A stretch of DNA of 64,000 bases, taken from Bizionia argentinensis JUB59 (GTDB taxonomy: Bacteria > Bacteroidota > Bacteroidia > Flavobacteriales > Flavobacteriaceae). Position numbers and translations under genes: made by a program. Location: NCBI RefSeq assembly GCF_000224335.1, contig NZ_AFXZ01000002.1:1-64000 (forward strand), written 5' to 3'. Each line of letters opens with the position of its first letter. The stretch's first letter is position 1. Below are positions 54,403 to 63,790 of this stretch, piece after piece. The notes below the pieces were generated by a model, which saw only the letters and a list, made by a program, of their open reading frames with translations, was not told the DNA's origin and made no database searches.

Positions 54403-54783
54403 TTACTTAACAGCTATCATACTGATCTCAACATTCACATATTTCGGTAAATTTGCAACCTCTACGGTTTCACGAGCAGGAGCGGTATCCGAATTAAAAT
54501 AAGTTGCATAAACGCTATTTATTTTACTAAAGTTCTCCATGTCACTTATAAATATAGACGATTTAATAACGTTTTCAAAAGTCATATCAGCAGCTGCTAA
54601 AACAGCTTTCATGTTTTGCATAACTTGCTCGGTTTCCAATTCTATGGTTTCTAAAACCAATTCGTTTGTTTTCGGATTTATAGCAATTTGTCCAGATGTA
54701 TAAAGCATATTGCCAACTAAAACAGCTTGGTTATAAGGTCCAATTGGAGCAGGAGCGTGTTCAGTATTAATTATTTTCTTCAT
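54403..54783 (-). CDS. ridA: RidA-family deaminase
   Basis: The 126-aa trimeric RidA/YjgF protein hydrolyses reactive enamine/imine intermediates of PLP enzymes. The motifs PIGPYNQAV, LYTSGQIAI and the catalytic arginine in DTAPARETVEVANLP are present. Convergent with mgsA and 26 bp upstream of the lptD-like gene on the same strand. Confidence 0.92.
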   Translation of the reverse strand: MKKIINTEHAPAPIGPYNQAVLVGNMLYTSGQIAINPKTNELVLETIELETEQVMQNMKAVLAAADMTFENVIKSSIFISDMENFSKINSVYATYFNSDTAPARETVEVANLPKYVNVEISMIAVK

Positions 54784-54809
54784 AATAAAAACAGAATTTA
54801 ATATTATAA

Positions 54810-57509
54810 TTATAACCTTTGATCAGGTCGTTTACGTTTTTCGTATTTAATATCTTTCAAAATATTAGATTTGATTCCAATAAAGAAATACCACGAACTT
54901 CGTGAGCTAAATGGTACCCAGCTCAAGTTCATCCGCCAACTTAATAAGTCGCGTTCAAACCGTAGTTGTGTATACGTAAAGCCATTATTTTTAAAATCGT
55001 AACCAGAGGATGCACCAACGGTCCATTGCGGTGCTATTTCAACATCACCAGAAAACATAAGAGAATGAGATGATATTTCATTTTCCCGTCTGGAATTACC
55101 ATAATTTACAGCGTATGCAAATCTAATGTTCCAAGGGATTTTGTTAGAGTATAGCTTACTTTTCTCTCGTTCTTTATCGTCTTTCTTGTCGTAATAACTC
55201 TGATCAGAAAAATCTTGAGCACGACCAAATAAATCATCGGCACGACCACCACTTCTTAAGTTTTCTTCGGTACTTTTATCATTTCCGCCACCATCAAAAA
55301 TGGAACTAGAAAGCGAATAACTCATCGTTACATTCGCACTTGTTAACCGCAATAAACTACCGCCATTATTAACATTAAATTTATCTATTTTGTTATTATT
55401 ATTGTCTAATGCGTATGGATCCATTGTGGCTCCAAAGTTTACGGACATCTGATTATTAAAAAATTGCGTGTTTCCAGACATACGTAACGGACTCCAATTT
55501 AATGAATCACCAGCTACATTATATGCAGTTGAAAAGTTTAAGTTATCTAGAAGTTTAATTTTTTTAGCTTCGGTTGCTGTGGAGTCTTTATCACGTACTT
55601 TGGCTTCAATATTATTTGATAAACTCAAGCCGATAGAGCTCGAATATCTATTGTTAGGCGCACCAAATAAGCCGCCCTCAAAACGTGTGTACTCCATATC
55701 TGAAGTTGTTAAACCATCAGCACTTACAACTTCATAAGTGTCATAATATTTACTAAAAGATGGATTGATATTATAGCTTACGGATGGCCTCATTACATGA
55801 CGAATTTGCTGAATTTTCCGATCCTTTCCATCTTTTCTAAAATCGAACATACCGTACAAAGTAGTTCCTACACTTGTGCTAAAATTATAGGTTCTAAAAG
55901 CATCAAATTTATTTACAGGTTCTGATATAGTTTTATTCTCATCGGTATCATAATATTTTCTTACTGTTTCAAAAACCCAAGTTTCATCGTATGATGTGCT
56001 TGCACTAACACTTAAATGCTTAAACACTTTAAAGTTTGTTGTTAAAGGAATACTGTGTTTAACGCCACTTTTCGCATCGTTCCACATTTCCTTTTTAAAG
56101 AATAAGGAATCCGTTGTTTGAATTCTATTTTCTCCTCTAACATTATACTGAAAATTGATGTTTTGAATAATACCTTTTTTAATACCCTCTTTAGGAGCAA
56201 ACGGATAAATACGACTTACACTGGCTTGCACCGTTGGCAATGTCATGTTTATCATTTCGGTATTCGTATTTTGCGAATGTGTTGCCGTAGCGCTAAAATT
56301 TACTTGTGGCTCCCCTTGAAACGTTTTGGCATAAGAAACGGAAGATGCCAGTGTATTATTTAAAAAGCTGGGCGCGTTTACTTGGTTTAATGAGGTTTGA
56401 TAGTATTTACTACTTCCTAAGTTAACAGATGCGGAAAATCGAGAAGATGGGTTTGCTTTTGCATCTTGACTATGCGACCAACGGATGTTATAAATATTTG
56501 ATTTACCGTAATCAGGAAAACCGCGTTCACTATTAATTAAGTTTTCATAGCGAAATCCTAAATTTCCATTAAAGCGATATCTTTTGGCATAAGCACTTTC
56601 CATGCGTAAACCATAACTACCATTGGTATAATAATCGCCTAAAACCGCTAAATCCATATAGTCGCTTAAGGCAAAATAATATCCACCATTTTGAATAAAG
56701 TACCCACGATTACTTTCCTCACCAAAAGTTGGAAAAATAACCCCAGAAGTTTGTTTACTTGTTAATGGAAAGAAACCGAAAGGTAAACCCAAGGGTGTTG
56801 GAACATCGGCAATAACCATATTCGTTAAGCCAACAACAATTTTTTCACCAGGAACAACTTTTATTTTACTGGATTGAAAGTAGTATTCTGGATTTTCAAT
56901 ATCTTTTGCAGTAGTAAAACGTCCTTTATATAGGAATATAACCGAATCATTTACCTTTTTTGTAATAGGTGCATAAATTTTAATATCTCCTTGCTCCGTA
57001 TTTGAATTGTAAATTAAGGCCTTTTCGCTTTTGGTATTAAACTTTATAGAATCGGGTTTAATTTCATTATCTGCTTGTTTAAAAATAGGCGCTTGGGTGT
57101 AAACTCCCGTAGAATCCATAATACCTTTGGCAAAGACAGTATTGGTATTATAATCTATGATAATAATTCCGGCCTTTAACTCTATATCCTCATAATAGAC
57201 TTCGGCTTCATTATATAGGTACGTTTTTTGTTCCTTATTATTAAAGGTTTGGTAATCGGTAGCCTTGTATTTAAGCGGTCCAGTAAGGGTCTCTTTTTTC
57301 GGTTTTACAGTATCGGTAAGTGTACTGTCTTGGCCTTTTTCTGAAGTTATAGGCTTTATTTTGTCGCCAATGCTTACATTTAAGCTATCTCCGTCTTTAG
57401 TAGACTCGAGATTAATTCCAGTTTTAGGCAAGTCTTGGCTGAAGCCAAAAGTGTTTATAAACACTGTGAAACTTAAGGCAAAAAGTATGTGAAAGTTGTT
57501 TGTACGCAA
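54810..57509 (-). CDS. LptD-like LPS-assembly outer-membrane protein
   Basis: The protein is about 899 aa from a TTG at 57509, which opens a proper signal peptide (MRTNNFHILFALSFTV, ending FSQ). An earlier TTG at 57560 is less likely. An OstA-like N-terminal part (about 80-220) precedes a large beta-barrel with alternating strands and a final aromatic strand (NLSWVPFSSRSSWYFFIGIK). It is the Bacteroidota counterpart of LptD, inserting lipopolysaccharide into the outer leaflet. It sits beside amidase and MlaD-like envelope genes. Confidence 0.82.
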   Translation of the reverse strand: MRTNNFHILFALSFTVFINTFGFSQDLPKTGINLESTKDGDSLNVSIGDKIKPITSEKGQDSTLTDTVKPKKETLTGPLKYKATDYQTFNNKEQKTYLYNEAEVYYEDIELKAGIIIIDYNTNTVFAKGIMDSTGVYTQAPIFKQADNEIKPDSIKFNTKSEKALIYNSNTEQGDIKIYAPITKKVNDSVIFLYKGRFTTAKDIENPEYYFQSSKIKVVPGEKIVVGLTNMVIADVPTPLGLPFGFFPLTSKQTSGVIFPTFGEESNRGYFIQNGGYYFALSDYMDLAVLGDYYTNGSYGLRMESAYAKRYRFNGNLGFRYENLINSERGFPDYGKSNIYNIRWSHSQDAKANPSSRFSASVNLGSSKYYQTSLNQVNAPSFLNNTLASSVSYAKTFQGEPQVNFSATATHSQNTNTEMINMTLPTVQASVSRIYPFAPKEGIKKGIIQNINFQYNVRGENRIQTTDSLFFKKEMWNDAKSGVKHSIPLTTNFKVFKHLSVSASTSYDETWVFETVRKYYDTDENKTISEPVNKFDAFRTYNFSTSVGTTLYGMFDFRKDGKDRKIQQIRHVMRPSVSYNINPSFSKYYDTYEVVSADGLTTSDMEYTRFEGGLFGAPNNRYSSSIGLSLSNNIEAKVRDKDSTATEAKKIKLLDNLNFSTAYNVAGDSLNWSPLRMSGNTQFFNNQMSVNFGATMDPYALDNNNNKIDKFNVNNGGSLLRLTSANVTMSYSLSSSIFDGGGNDKSTEENLRSGGRADDLFGRAQDFSDQSYYDKKDDKEREKSKLYSNKIPWNIRFAYAVNYGNSRRENEISSHSLMFSGDVEIAPQWTVGASSGYDFKNNGFTYTQLRFERDLLSWRMNLSWVPFSSRSSWYFFIGIKSNILKDIKYEKRKRPDQRL

Positions 57510-57646
57510 CGCTTTTAAATGTATTTTTGTAAAAGTATGGCTCGGTTTTTGAATTCCCAAAACTACATATATTTTTTGTGATTAAATTAAAATTTGAGAA
57601 ATATCCAAAATTAAAATAAACGAACTAAAAAGTTGTTATATTCTTT

Positions 57647-58771
57647 ATGAAAACGAATGTCTATATAAGTTTCTTACTTTTCACCTTAATTTTAACAGTA
57701 TCTTCTATGGGGTCTGCCTTTGCTCAAGGTAAATCAGATAAGTTTGTAGTGGTGCTAGATGCCGGTCATGGTGGACATGATCCTGGTAATTTAGGAAGTG
57801 GTTACAAAGAAAAAACAATTGCATTAAATATTGTTTTAGAAGTGGGTAAGGAGCTCGAGAAAAACAAAAACATTAAAGTTATTTACACGCGAAAAACGGA
57901 TGTATTCATAAAGCTTCGAGAACGGGCTGCTATTGCCAATAGGGCAGATGCCGATTTGTTTGTGTCTGTACATTGCAATGCTTTTACTAACTCAGCTTAT
58001 GGAACAGAGACTTATGTTCTTGGTTTACATGCCAATGAGCAGAATTTTAATGTTGCAAAAAAGGAAAACGAGGTTATTTTCCTAGAGGATGATTACGAAA
58101 AACATTATGAAGGTTTTGATCCAAATTCGCCAGAATCGCTAATTGGTTTAACCTTAATGCAGGAAGAGTACTTAGATCAAAGTATTCAATTAGCAAGTTT
58201 TATAGAAAATAATTTCACAGGAAAACTTAAGCGTAAAAGTCGGGGTGTTAAACAAGCAGGATTTTGGGTGCTTCATAATACTTATATGCCGAGTGTTTTA
58301 ATTGAAACGGGCTTTTTAACATATAAACCGGAAGGACTTTATTTGAATTCTAATAAGGGTCAAGCTGAAATGGCTTCAGCTATTAAAGATGCCATATTGA
58401 ATTATAAAGATAATTTAGATCAAAATGTTGGCGATTTCTTTCATCCGGATGTTCTCAATGAAGCTATTGCTACTGATAATACACAGAGGTCTCCTGAAGT
58501 TTATGAAGGCATAACTTTTAAAGTTCAAATTGCCGCTAGTTCAAGAAAAATTCTGCCAAAATCTTATAATTTTAAAAGTCTAGATCCTATTTCTAGGTTG
58601 CAAGCAGAGAATCTTTATAAGTATTATTATGGTGCCACTTCTGATTATAGTGAAGCAGTACGTTTTAAAAATGAAGCAGACACCGGTGGTTATGAAGGTT
58701 GCTTTATTGTGGCTTTTAAAAATGACTTGCAAGTACCCTTAAATGAGGTCTTAAAATCATCTTCAAATTAA
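57647..58771 (+). CDS. N-acetylmuramoyl-L-alanine amidase
   Basis: The 374-aa secreted zinc amidase cleaves the peptide stem from peptidoglycan. A signal peptide (about 1-26, ending AFAQ) precedes the Amidase_3 domain (about 32-235). It has VVLDAGHGGHDPG (zinc His), the glutamate in YKEK, VSVHCNAF (His) and VLIETGFLT (catalytic Glu). A C-terminal domain (about 285-370) resembles SPOR-like folds. It diverges from the lptD-like gene and is followed by an MCE gene. Confidence 0.9.
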   Translation: MKTNVYISFLLFTLILTVSSMGSAFAQGKSDKFVVVLDAGHGGHDPGNLGSGYKEKTIALNIVLEVGKELEKNKNIKVIYTRKTDVFIKLRERAAIANRADADLFVSVHCNAFTNSAYGTETYVLGLHANEQNFNVAKKENEVIFLEDDYEKHYEGFDPNSPESLIGLTLMQEEYLDQSIQLASFIENNFTGKLKRKSRGVKQAGFWVLHNTYMPSVLIETGFLTYKPEGLYLNSNKGQAEMASAIKDAILNYKDNLDQNVGDFFHPDVLNEAIATDNTQRSPEVYEGITFKVQIAASSRKILPKSYNFKSLDPISRLQAENLYKYYYGATSDYSEAVRFKNEADTGGYEGCFIVAFKNDLQVPLNEVLKSSSN

Positions 58772-58826
58772 AGCGTTTCTTTATAAATTTATTTCTAATT
58801 TTGTTTAATAATTAAATAATATCACT

Positions 58827-59774
58827 TTGAAAATATCAAAAGAAGTAAAAACGGCCATTTTGGTGCTAGCTGGAATAGTATTTCTAGTTTTTGGAATCAA
58901 CTATTTAAAAGGAGTCAGTCTTTTTGATGGCGCAAATACTTATTATACTGAATTTGATTACAATGCTTTGGTGGCGTCCTCTGCAGTAACTATTAAGGGT
59001 AATAATATAGGTCAAATAAAGTCTATAAAATACATACCAGAAACCAGTAAAACATTGGTTGCTTTTACTGTTAAAAATGAATTAGAGTTTTCTAAAAACA
59101 GTAAAGTTCGTTTGTATTCTTCAGGTTTGTTAGGCGATAATGCGCTTGCAATTATACCAGCTAATGATGGTGCAATGGCTGTAGATGGCGATAAGTTAGT
59201 TTCAGAAGTTGAAATGGGACTGGTTGAAAAGCTTACAGGGAATTTTTCGGAAATTAGCACAGATTTAGGATCTACATTAAAATCGGCAGATACAACGCTT
59301 ATTGGTCTGAATTCAATTCTTAGAGACGAATCAGATCAAGGTTTAAAAAGTGCCATCGCTGAATTAAATGCAACAATTAAATCGTTTAGAGGTTTATCAG
59401 ACTCCTTTAACACCTTGGTTCGTAGCAATGAAGCTGGGTTATCAAATGTTATTCGTAATTTCGATTCTATAAGTGGTAATCTAGCCGTTGTAACAAATGA
59501 TTTGAAAAAAGCAGATCTTTCGAAAACTTTGGGTAATTTAGACAATACATTAGCCAACGTGAATAGTTTATTGGCCGATTTAGAAAACGGTCAAGGTACC
59601 ATGGGTAAATTACTAAAAGACGATAAGCTATATACGAATCTGGAAATTGCATCCATGCAATTAAGAGAATTGTTACAAGATGTAAAACTTAATCCAAAGC
59701 GTTACGTAAACGTATCTGTTTTTGGAGGAAAGAATAAAAAAGATTTCGAAAAGCCGGAAGACGAAAGAGAATAA
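58827..59774 (+). CDS. MCE/MlaD-family lipid-transport protein
   Basis: The 315-aa protein has an N-terminal signal anchor (about 7-27), one MCE domain (about 37-118; KGNNIGQIKSIKYI, SGLLGDNALAIIPA), and a long coiled tail (about 130-300). MCE proteins form a hexameric phospholipid channel of the Mla type between membranes. The start is the TTG at 58827, since the N-terminus KISKEVKTAILVLAGIVFLV begins there and no ATG lies near. Its neighbours are envelope genes; no mlaE/F is in the window. Confidence 0.85.
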   Translation: MKISKEVKTAILVLAGIVFLVFGINYLKGVSLFDGANTYYTEFDYNALVASSAVTIKGNNIGQIKSIKYIPETSKTLVAFTVKNELEFSKNSKVRLYSSGLLGDNALAIIPANDGAMAVDGDKLVSEVEMGLVEKLTGNFSEISTDLGSTLKSADTTLIGLNSILRDESDQGLKSAIAELNATIKSFRGLSDSFNTLVRSNEAGLSNVIRNFDSISGNLAVVTNDLKKADLSKTLGNLDNTLANVNSLLADLENGQGTMGKLLKDDKLYTNLEIASMQLRELLQDVKLNPKRYVNVSVFGGKNKKDFEKPEDERE

Positions 59775-59786
59775 ACCAAACTAACC

Positions 59787-61100
59787 ATGAATTATATTCC
59801 CAACATACTTTTTGCCATTGCATTAATAATTGGTATTGGCTATTTTGCTAACAATATTCGAAAGCTATTTCGTAATATAAAGTTGGGCCAAGATGTAGAC
59901 GTAAGTGATAATACATCGCAACGTTGGAAAAACATGATAAACATTGCTTTAGGTCAAAGTAAAATGGTAAAACGTCCAGTTTCTGGATTTTTACATGTTA
60001 TTGTTTATGTGGGCTTTATTATTATAAACATTGAGGTTCTTGAAATAATTATCGATGGTTTATTTGGCTCTCACAGAATTTTTTCCGAATTATTACCAAC
60101 ATCAGTTTACGGGTTTTTAATAGCCTCGTTTGAAATATTAGCTGCTTTAGTTTTTGTTTCAGTTGTTATTTTTTGGATACGTAGAAATGTAATTAAGATT
60201 CAACGTTTTTGGAAAGCAGAAATGAAAGGTTGGCCAAAAAGTGATGGAAATATCATTCTTTATATTGAAATGATTTTAATGGCCTTATTCTTAGTCATGA
60301 ATGCGACAGATACAGCGTTTCAAAGTATGAATTCTGGTAATGTAATCAGTCAATTTATAGCACCACTTTTTAGTGGATTACCTGAAGTAACAATTGCAGT
60401 TATAGAACGTTCGGCTTGGTGGTTACATATTTTAGGAATTTTAGGATTTCTAAACTATCTATATTTTTCAAAGCATTTACATATTCTATTGGCATTTCCA
60501 AACACCTATTATGGTAAAGTAAAACCAAAAGGACAGCTTGATAATTTGGTAGCAGTAACAAAAGAGGTTAAAATGATGATGGATCCAGATGCCGATCCTT
60601 ATGCAGCAGCACCTGAAGAGGATGCTGATGAAATACCAGCTAAATTTGGTGCTAGTGACGTTCAAGATTTAAATTGGGTACAATTACTAAACGCTTATAC
60701 CTGTACAGAATGCGGACGTTGCACTAATGAATGCCCAGCTAATATAACAGGTAAAAAATTATCACCGCGAAAAATCATGATGGATACGCGCGATAGATTA
60801 GAAGAAGTAGGAAAAAATATTGACGCCAATAAAGGAGTTTTTGTAGATGATGGTAAGCAATTATTAGACGATTATATTACGCGTGAAGAATTATGGGCTT
60901 GTACATCATGTAATGCATGTGTCGAAGCTTGTCCTGTTAGTATTGATCCGCTTTCTATAATTATGGATATGCGTCGTTATTTAGTGATGGAACAAAGTGC
61001 TGCTCCAATGGAATTAAATAACATGATGACCAATATTGAAAATAATGCGGCACCTTGGCCTTACAACCAAATGGATCGATTAAACTGGAAAAACGAATAA
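59787..61100 (+). CDS. Membrane iron-sulfur protein, HdrC/DsrK-like
   Basis: The 437-aa protein has five or so N-terminal membrane helices (about 1-250) of the heme-type NarI-like/DsrM fold. Two 4Fe-4S motifs follow, CTECGRCTNECP and CTSCNACVEACP (about 305-390). It would pass electrons between a membrane quinone pool and a partner. The HdrB-like protein at 61971 is the likely partner, separated by two small genes. Confidence 0.8.
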   Translation: MNYIPNILFAIALIIGIGYFANNIRKLFRNIKLGQDVDVSDNTSQRWKNMINIALGQSKMVKRPVSGFLHVIVYVGFIIINIEVLEIIIDGLFGSHRIFSELLPTSVYGFLIASFEILAALVFVSVVIFWIRRNVIKIQRFWKAEMKGWPKSDGNIILYIEMILMALFLVMNATDTAFQSMNSGNVISQFIAPLFSGLPEVTIAVIERSAWWLHILGILGFLNYLYFSKHLHILLAFPNTYYGKVKPKGQLDNLVAVTKEVKMMMDPDADPYAAAPEEDADEIPAKFGASDVQDLNWVQLLNAYTCTECGRCTNECPANITGKKLSPRKIMMDTRDRLEEVGKNIDANKGVFVDDGKQLLDDYITREELWACTSCNACVEACPVSIDPLSIIMDMRRYLVMEQSAAPMELNNMMTNIENNAAPWPYNQMDRLNWKNE

Positions 61101-61194
61101 GTAATTAGGTACTATAAACTGAAAAACCGTTAAGAATTCTGTTTCAACATATAGTTTATTAATTATTGCATTTCTATTTTTAGGAATTGGAAAC

Positions 61195-61488
61195 ATGCAA
61201 GGACAAGGTTATGCTAAAGATTCTTTACAAATAAAAGTTTATACACAAATAACTTATAAAAATAAGGAAGCTAAAGATATTAAATTGCTAAAAGTTTTTT
61301 GCGATTATTGTTCAGACGCTCAAACCACTAGTATGGGAAACGCCGCTTTACGTCGTTCATATGATGAGCGTTATTATCCTGAAAACATATTAGTTAATGG
61401 AAAAAAAAAGTTAGCAATCATAATTAGGATAGCTAAAGATGATTTTTTAGGTATTGATACGGAAACTATAAACGAAAAATCGCCATAG
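61195..61488 (+). CDS. Hypothetical secreted protein, start codon unclear
   Basis: The 97-aa reading begins at ATG 61195. The frame is open upstream to 61123 and encodes KNSVSTYSLLIIAFLFLGIG, a signal-peptide-like segment, but has no ATG, GTG or TTG. The codons that should hold the start look altered. The mature part contains a CDYC motif and no recognised domain. It splits the pair of iron-sulfur genes. Confidence 0.5.
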   Translation: MQGQGYAKDSLQIKVYTQITYKNKEAKDIKLLKVFCDYCSDAQTTSMGNAALRRSYDERYYPENILVNGKKKLAIIIRIAKDDFLGIDTETINEKSP

Positions 61489-61514
61489 AAAAGTACTATT
61501 AAATAAGTTTTAAA

Positions 61515-61961
61515 ATGAAAAGAGAGGACGCCGATAAATTGTTACATGATAAAGTAGAAGCAGGTGAAAAAATCAGCCCTATTCTGCCAGAAGGCGTAAA
61601 GAATTATTTAATAGATATTGATGGAACTATTACGGAAGATGTTCCTAATGAAGAGCCTGAACGCATGGAAACCTGCAAGCCTTATCCGGACGCTCTAATT
61701 ACCTGCAATAAATGGCACGATGAAGGGCATTTAATATGTTTTTTCACATCCAGAATAGAGGATCATCGTGAGGTTACCGAAAAATGGCTTAATAAACATG
61801 GATTTAGATTCCATAGTTTATTAATGGGAAAACCACGAGGTGGCAATTACCATTGGATAGATAACCATTTGGTGAAAGCCACACAATACAAAGGAAAATT
61901 TACAGATTTAGTCGATAAAAAAATCACCATCCAAGTTTTTGATGATGGTCCAAACGAATAA
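61515..61961 (+). CDS. HAD-like phosphatase / nucleotidase family protein
   Basis: The 148-aa protein has a HAD motif I LIDIDGTITED (about 32-42), FFTSRIEDH and FDDGPNE near the end. Its function is unassigned. Similar proteins are often labelled phosphoheptose isomerase, which its HAD motifs do not support. It lies 26 bp after the secreted protein and 9 bp before the HdrB-like gene, in one transcript. Confidence 0.65.
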   Translation: MKREDADKLLHDKVEAGEKISPILPEGVKNYLIDIDGTITEDVPNEEPERMETCKPYPDALITCNKWHDEGHLICFFTSRIEDHREVTEKWLNKHGFRFHSLLMGKPRGGNYHWIDNHLVKATQYKGKFTDLVDKKITIQVFDDGPNE

Positions 61962-61970
61962 TAATTTATA

Positions 61971-62762
61971 ATGAGCGAACAACTTAAAGTGCCAACCATG
62001 GCAGAATATATGGCAGAAGGCAAGCAACCAGAAGTATTATTCTGGGTTGGTTGTGCTGGTAGTTTTGATGATAGAGCCAAAAAAATAACAAAAGCATTTG
62101 TAAAAATATTAAATAAATCAAATGTTGATTTTGCTGTTCTAGGTACGGAAGAAGGTTGTACTGGCGATCCTGCAAAGCGAAGCGGAAATGAATTTTTGTT
62201 TCAAATGCAAGCCATGACCAATATAGAAGTCTTGAATGCTTACGAGATTACCAAAATCGTTACCACTTGTCCGCATTGCTTTAATACCATGAAAAATGAG
62301 TATCCAGAACTCGGTGGGAAATATGAAGTAATGCACCACACTCAATTTTTAAAATCTCTTTTAAACGATGGTCGTTTAACTATCGAAGGAGGTCAATTTA
62401 AAGGTAAACGAATAACATTTCATGATCCGTGTTTTCTGGGTCGTGGTAATGGTGTTTATGAAGCACCACGCGATTTAATTCGTAAATTGGATGCCGAATT
62501 AGTAGAGATGAAAAGCTGTAAAAGTCGTGGTTTATGCTGTGGCGCAGGTGGTGCACAAATGTTTAAAGATGCTGAAAAAGGTGATAAAGAAATTAACGTT
62601 GAACGTACCGAGGAAGCCATGGAAATTAAACCAGAAATTATTGCCGCTGGTTGTCCTTTTTGTAACACCATGATGACCGATGGTGTAAAAGCAAAAGACC
62701 AAGAAAGTAAAATAGAGGTTATGGATATTGCTGAACTGATTGCTAATGCTGACGATTTATAA
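61971..62762 (+). CDS. Cysteine-rich iron-sulfur protein, HdrB/GlpC-like
   Basis: The 263-aa protein has two CCG-type domains with cysteine-rich motifs. VGCAGSFDDR, CPHCFNTMKNEYPELGG, HDPCFLGRGNGVYEAPRD, CCGAGGAQMF and GCPFCNTMMTDG provide the clusters. In heterodisulfide reductase such domains bind the catalytic 4Fe-4S cluster. With the membrane HdrC-like protein upstream it forms a candidate membrane-bound electron-transfer complex. Substrate unknown. Confidence 0.82.
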   Translation: MSEQLKVPTMAEYMAEGKQPEVLFWVGCAGSFDDRAKKITKAFVKILNKSNVDFAVLGTEEGCTGDPAKRSGNEFLFQMQAMTNIEVLNAYEITKIVTTCPHCFNTMKNEYPELGGKYEVMHHTQFLKSLLNDGRLTIEGGQFKGKRITFHDPCFLGRGNGVYEAPRDLIRKLDAELVEMKSCKSRGLCCGAGGAQMFKDAEKGDKEINVERTEEAMEIKPEIIAAGCPFCNTMMTDGVKAKDQESKIEVMDIAELIANADDL

Positions 62763-62767
62763 AACTT

Positions 62768-62977
62768 ATGAGCTTTTTTGAAAAAAATAAAACGTATATC
62801 AAATTAGGAGTTATATCTGGAATTATGTTTGCCCTCGTTATGGTGGTATTCGATTATTATATGGATAGACCCTTTTTATTATGGAAATTTGGATTGCACT
62901 TTGTGTTATTTGGATTTTTTAATGCCTTTATGGCGCGTCGAAAGGTGAAAAAGGAAGAAGAAAAACGCAATAAATAA
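62768..62977 (+). CDS. Small membrane protein, hypothetical
   Basis: The 69-aa protein has two membrane helices (about 11-28 and 36-52) and a basic tail (RRKVKKEEEKRNK). The start is 6 bp after the HdrB-like gene stop, so it is co-transcribed and could be an accessory subunit of the complex. No family recognised. Confidence 0.6.
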   Translation: MSFFEKNKTYIKLGVISGIMFALVMVVFDYYMDRPFLLWKFGLHFVLFGFFNAFMARRKVKKEEEKRNK

Positions 62978-63304
62978 TTAGAAATTGCAATTGGTATTAA
63001 CACCGATTGCAAGTATTACTTGTGTGAATTTCGAATGGTATAATGCTTACTTTAAGCATTATGGCTTATTGTTATGTTTTAAGTATTACGATTTAGAATA
63101 ATCAAGAAATGATTACTTACAAAAGTAATAAAAAAGTGTTTATTGTTGGATGCGTTCAAAGAATAGTATTCGTAGTATCAAAGGCTGCCTCTAATTTCAC
63201 CAATAATTCAACCTTTCAATTGAAACAATTTTTGCTATATTTTTTGTCGTATGACCTTATTTTGGGAATGACAATAAGTATGATTAATAATAAATAAAAA
63301 AATA
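62978..63304. other. Intergenic stretch, 327 bp
   Basis: An AT-rich gap between two plus-strand genes. The only open frame (63109-63297) has no family and looks accidental. An AT-rich promoter-like patch lies near 63235, without a good consensus. Confidence 0.4.
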
Positions 63305-63790
63305 ATGTTAGTAGATTTTAATACATTACCCGAAGAATCACGTGTTTGGATTTATCAAGCAAACCGCACGTTTACGGATGCTGAAATTGAAGAAATTAAA
63401 GCTAAACTCGATATATTTGTAACTAACTGGGCTGCACACGGTAGCGATTTGCAAGCTGGATACACTATTGAATACAAACGATTTATTGTATTGGCTCTAA
63501 ACCAGTCTATAAATAAAGCAACGGGCTGTTCCATTGATGCATCTGTTAATTTTATCCAAGAATTGGAGAAGGATTACAATGTGGATTTAATGGATAAAAT
63601 GAACGTGTCTTACAAGCAAGGTGATTTTATTGCCTATAAAACCTTAACCGACTTCAGAAAAATGGCAAAAGACCGCTCCGTTTCTAAAAACACCATCGTT
63701 TTTAATAATTTGGTGAATAATATAGCAGAATTTAAGGAGTATTGGGAAGTGCCTGCAAGCGAAAGCTGGCATGGACGTTTCATAAAATAA
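63305..63790 (+). CDS. Conserved hypothetical protein (often called ABC transporter ATPase)
   Basis: The 161-aa soluble protein has no Walker A or B motif, so the common label is probably wrong. Visible segments are VWIYQANRTFTDAEI, FVTNWAAHGSDLQAGY and FNNLVNNIAEFKEYW. It is conserved among flavobacteria as a single gene. Function unknown. A start at the ATG at 63305 fits the family's N-terminus. Confidence 0.7.
   Translation: MLVDFNTLPEESRVWIYQANRTFTDAEIEEIKAKLDIFVTNWAAHGSDLQAGYTIEYKRFIVLALNQSINKATGCSIDASVNFIQELEKDYNVDLMDKMNVSYKQGDFIAYKTLTDFRKMAKDRSVSKNTIVFNNLVNNIAEFKEYWEVPASESWHGRFIK

Noticed and set aside
63109..63297. 62-aa ORF between two plus-strand genes
   Set aside because: No family, no ribosome binding site, low-complexity AT-rich composition.
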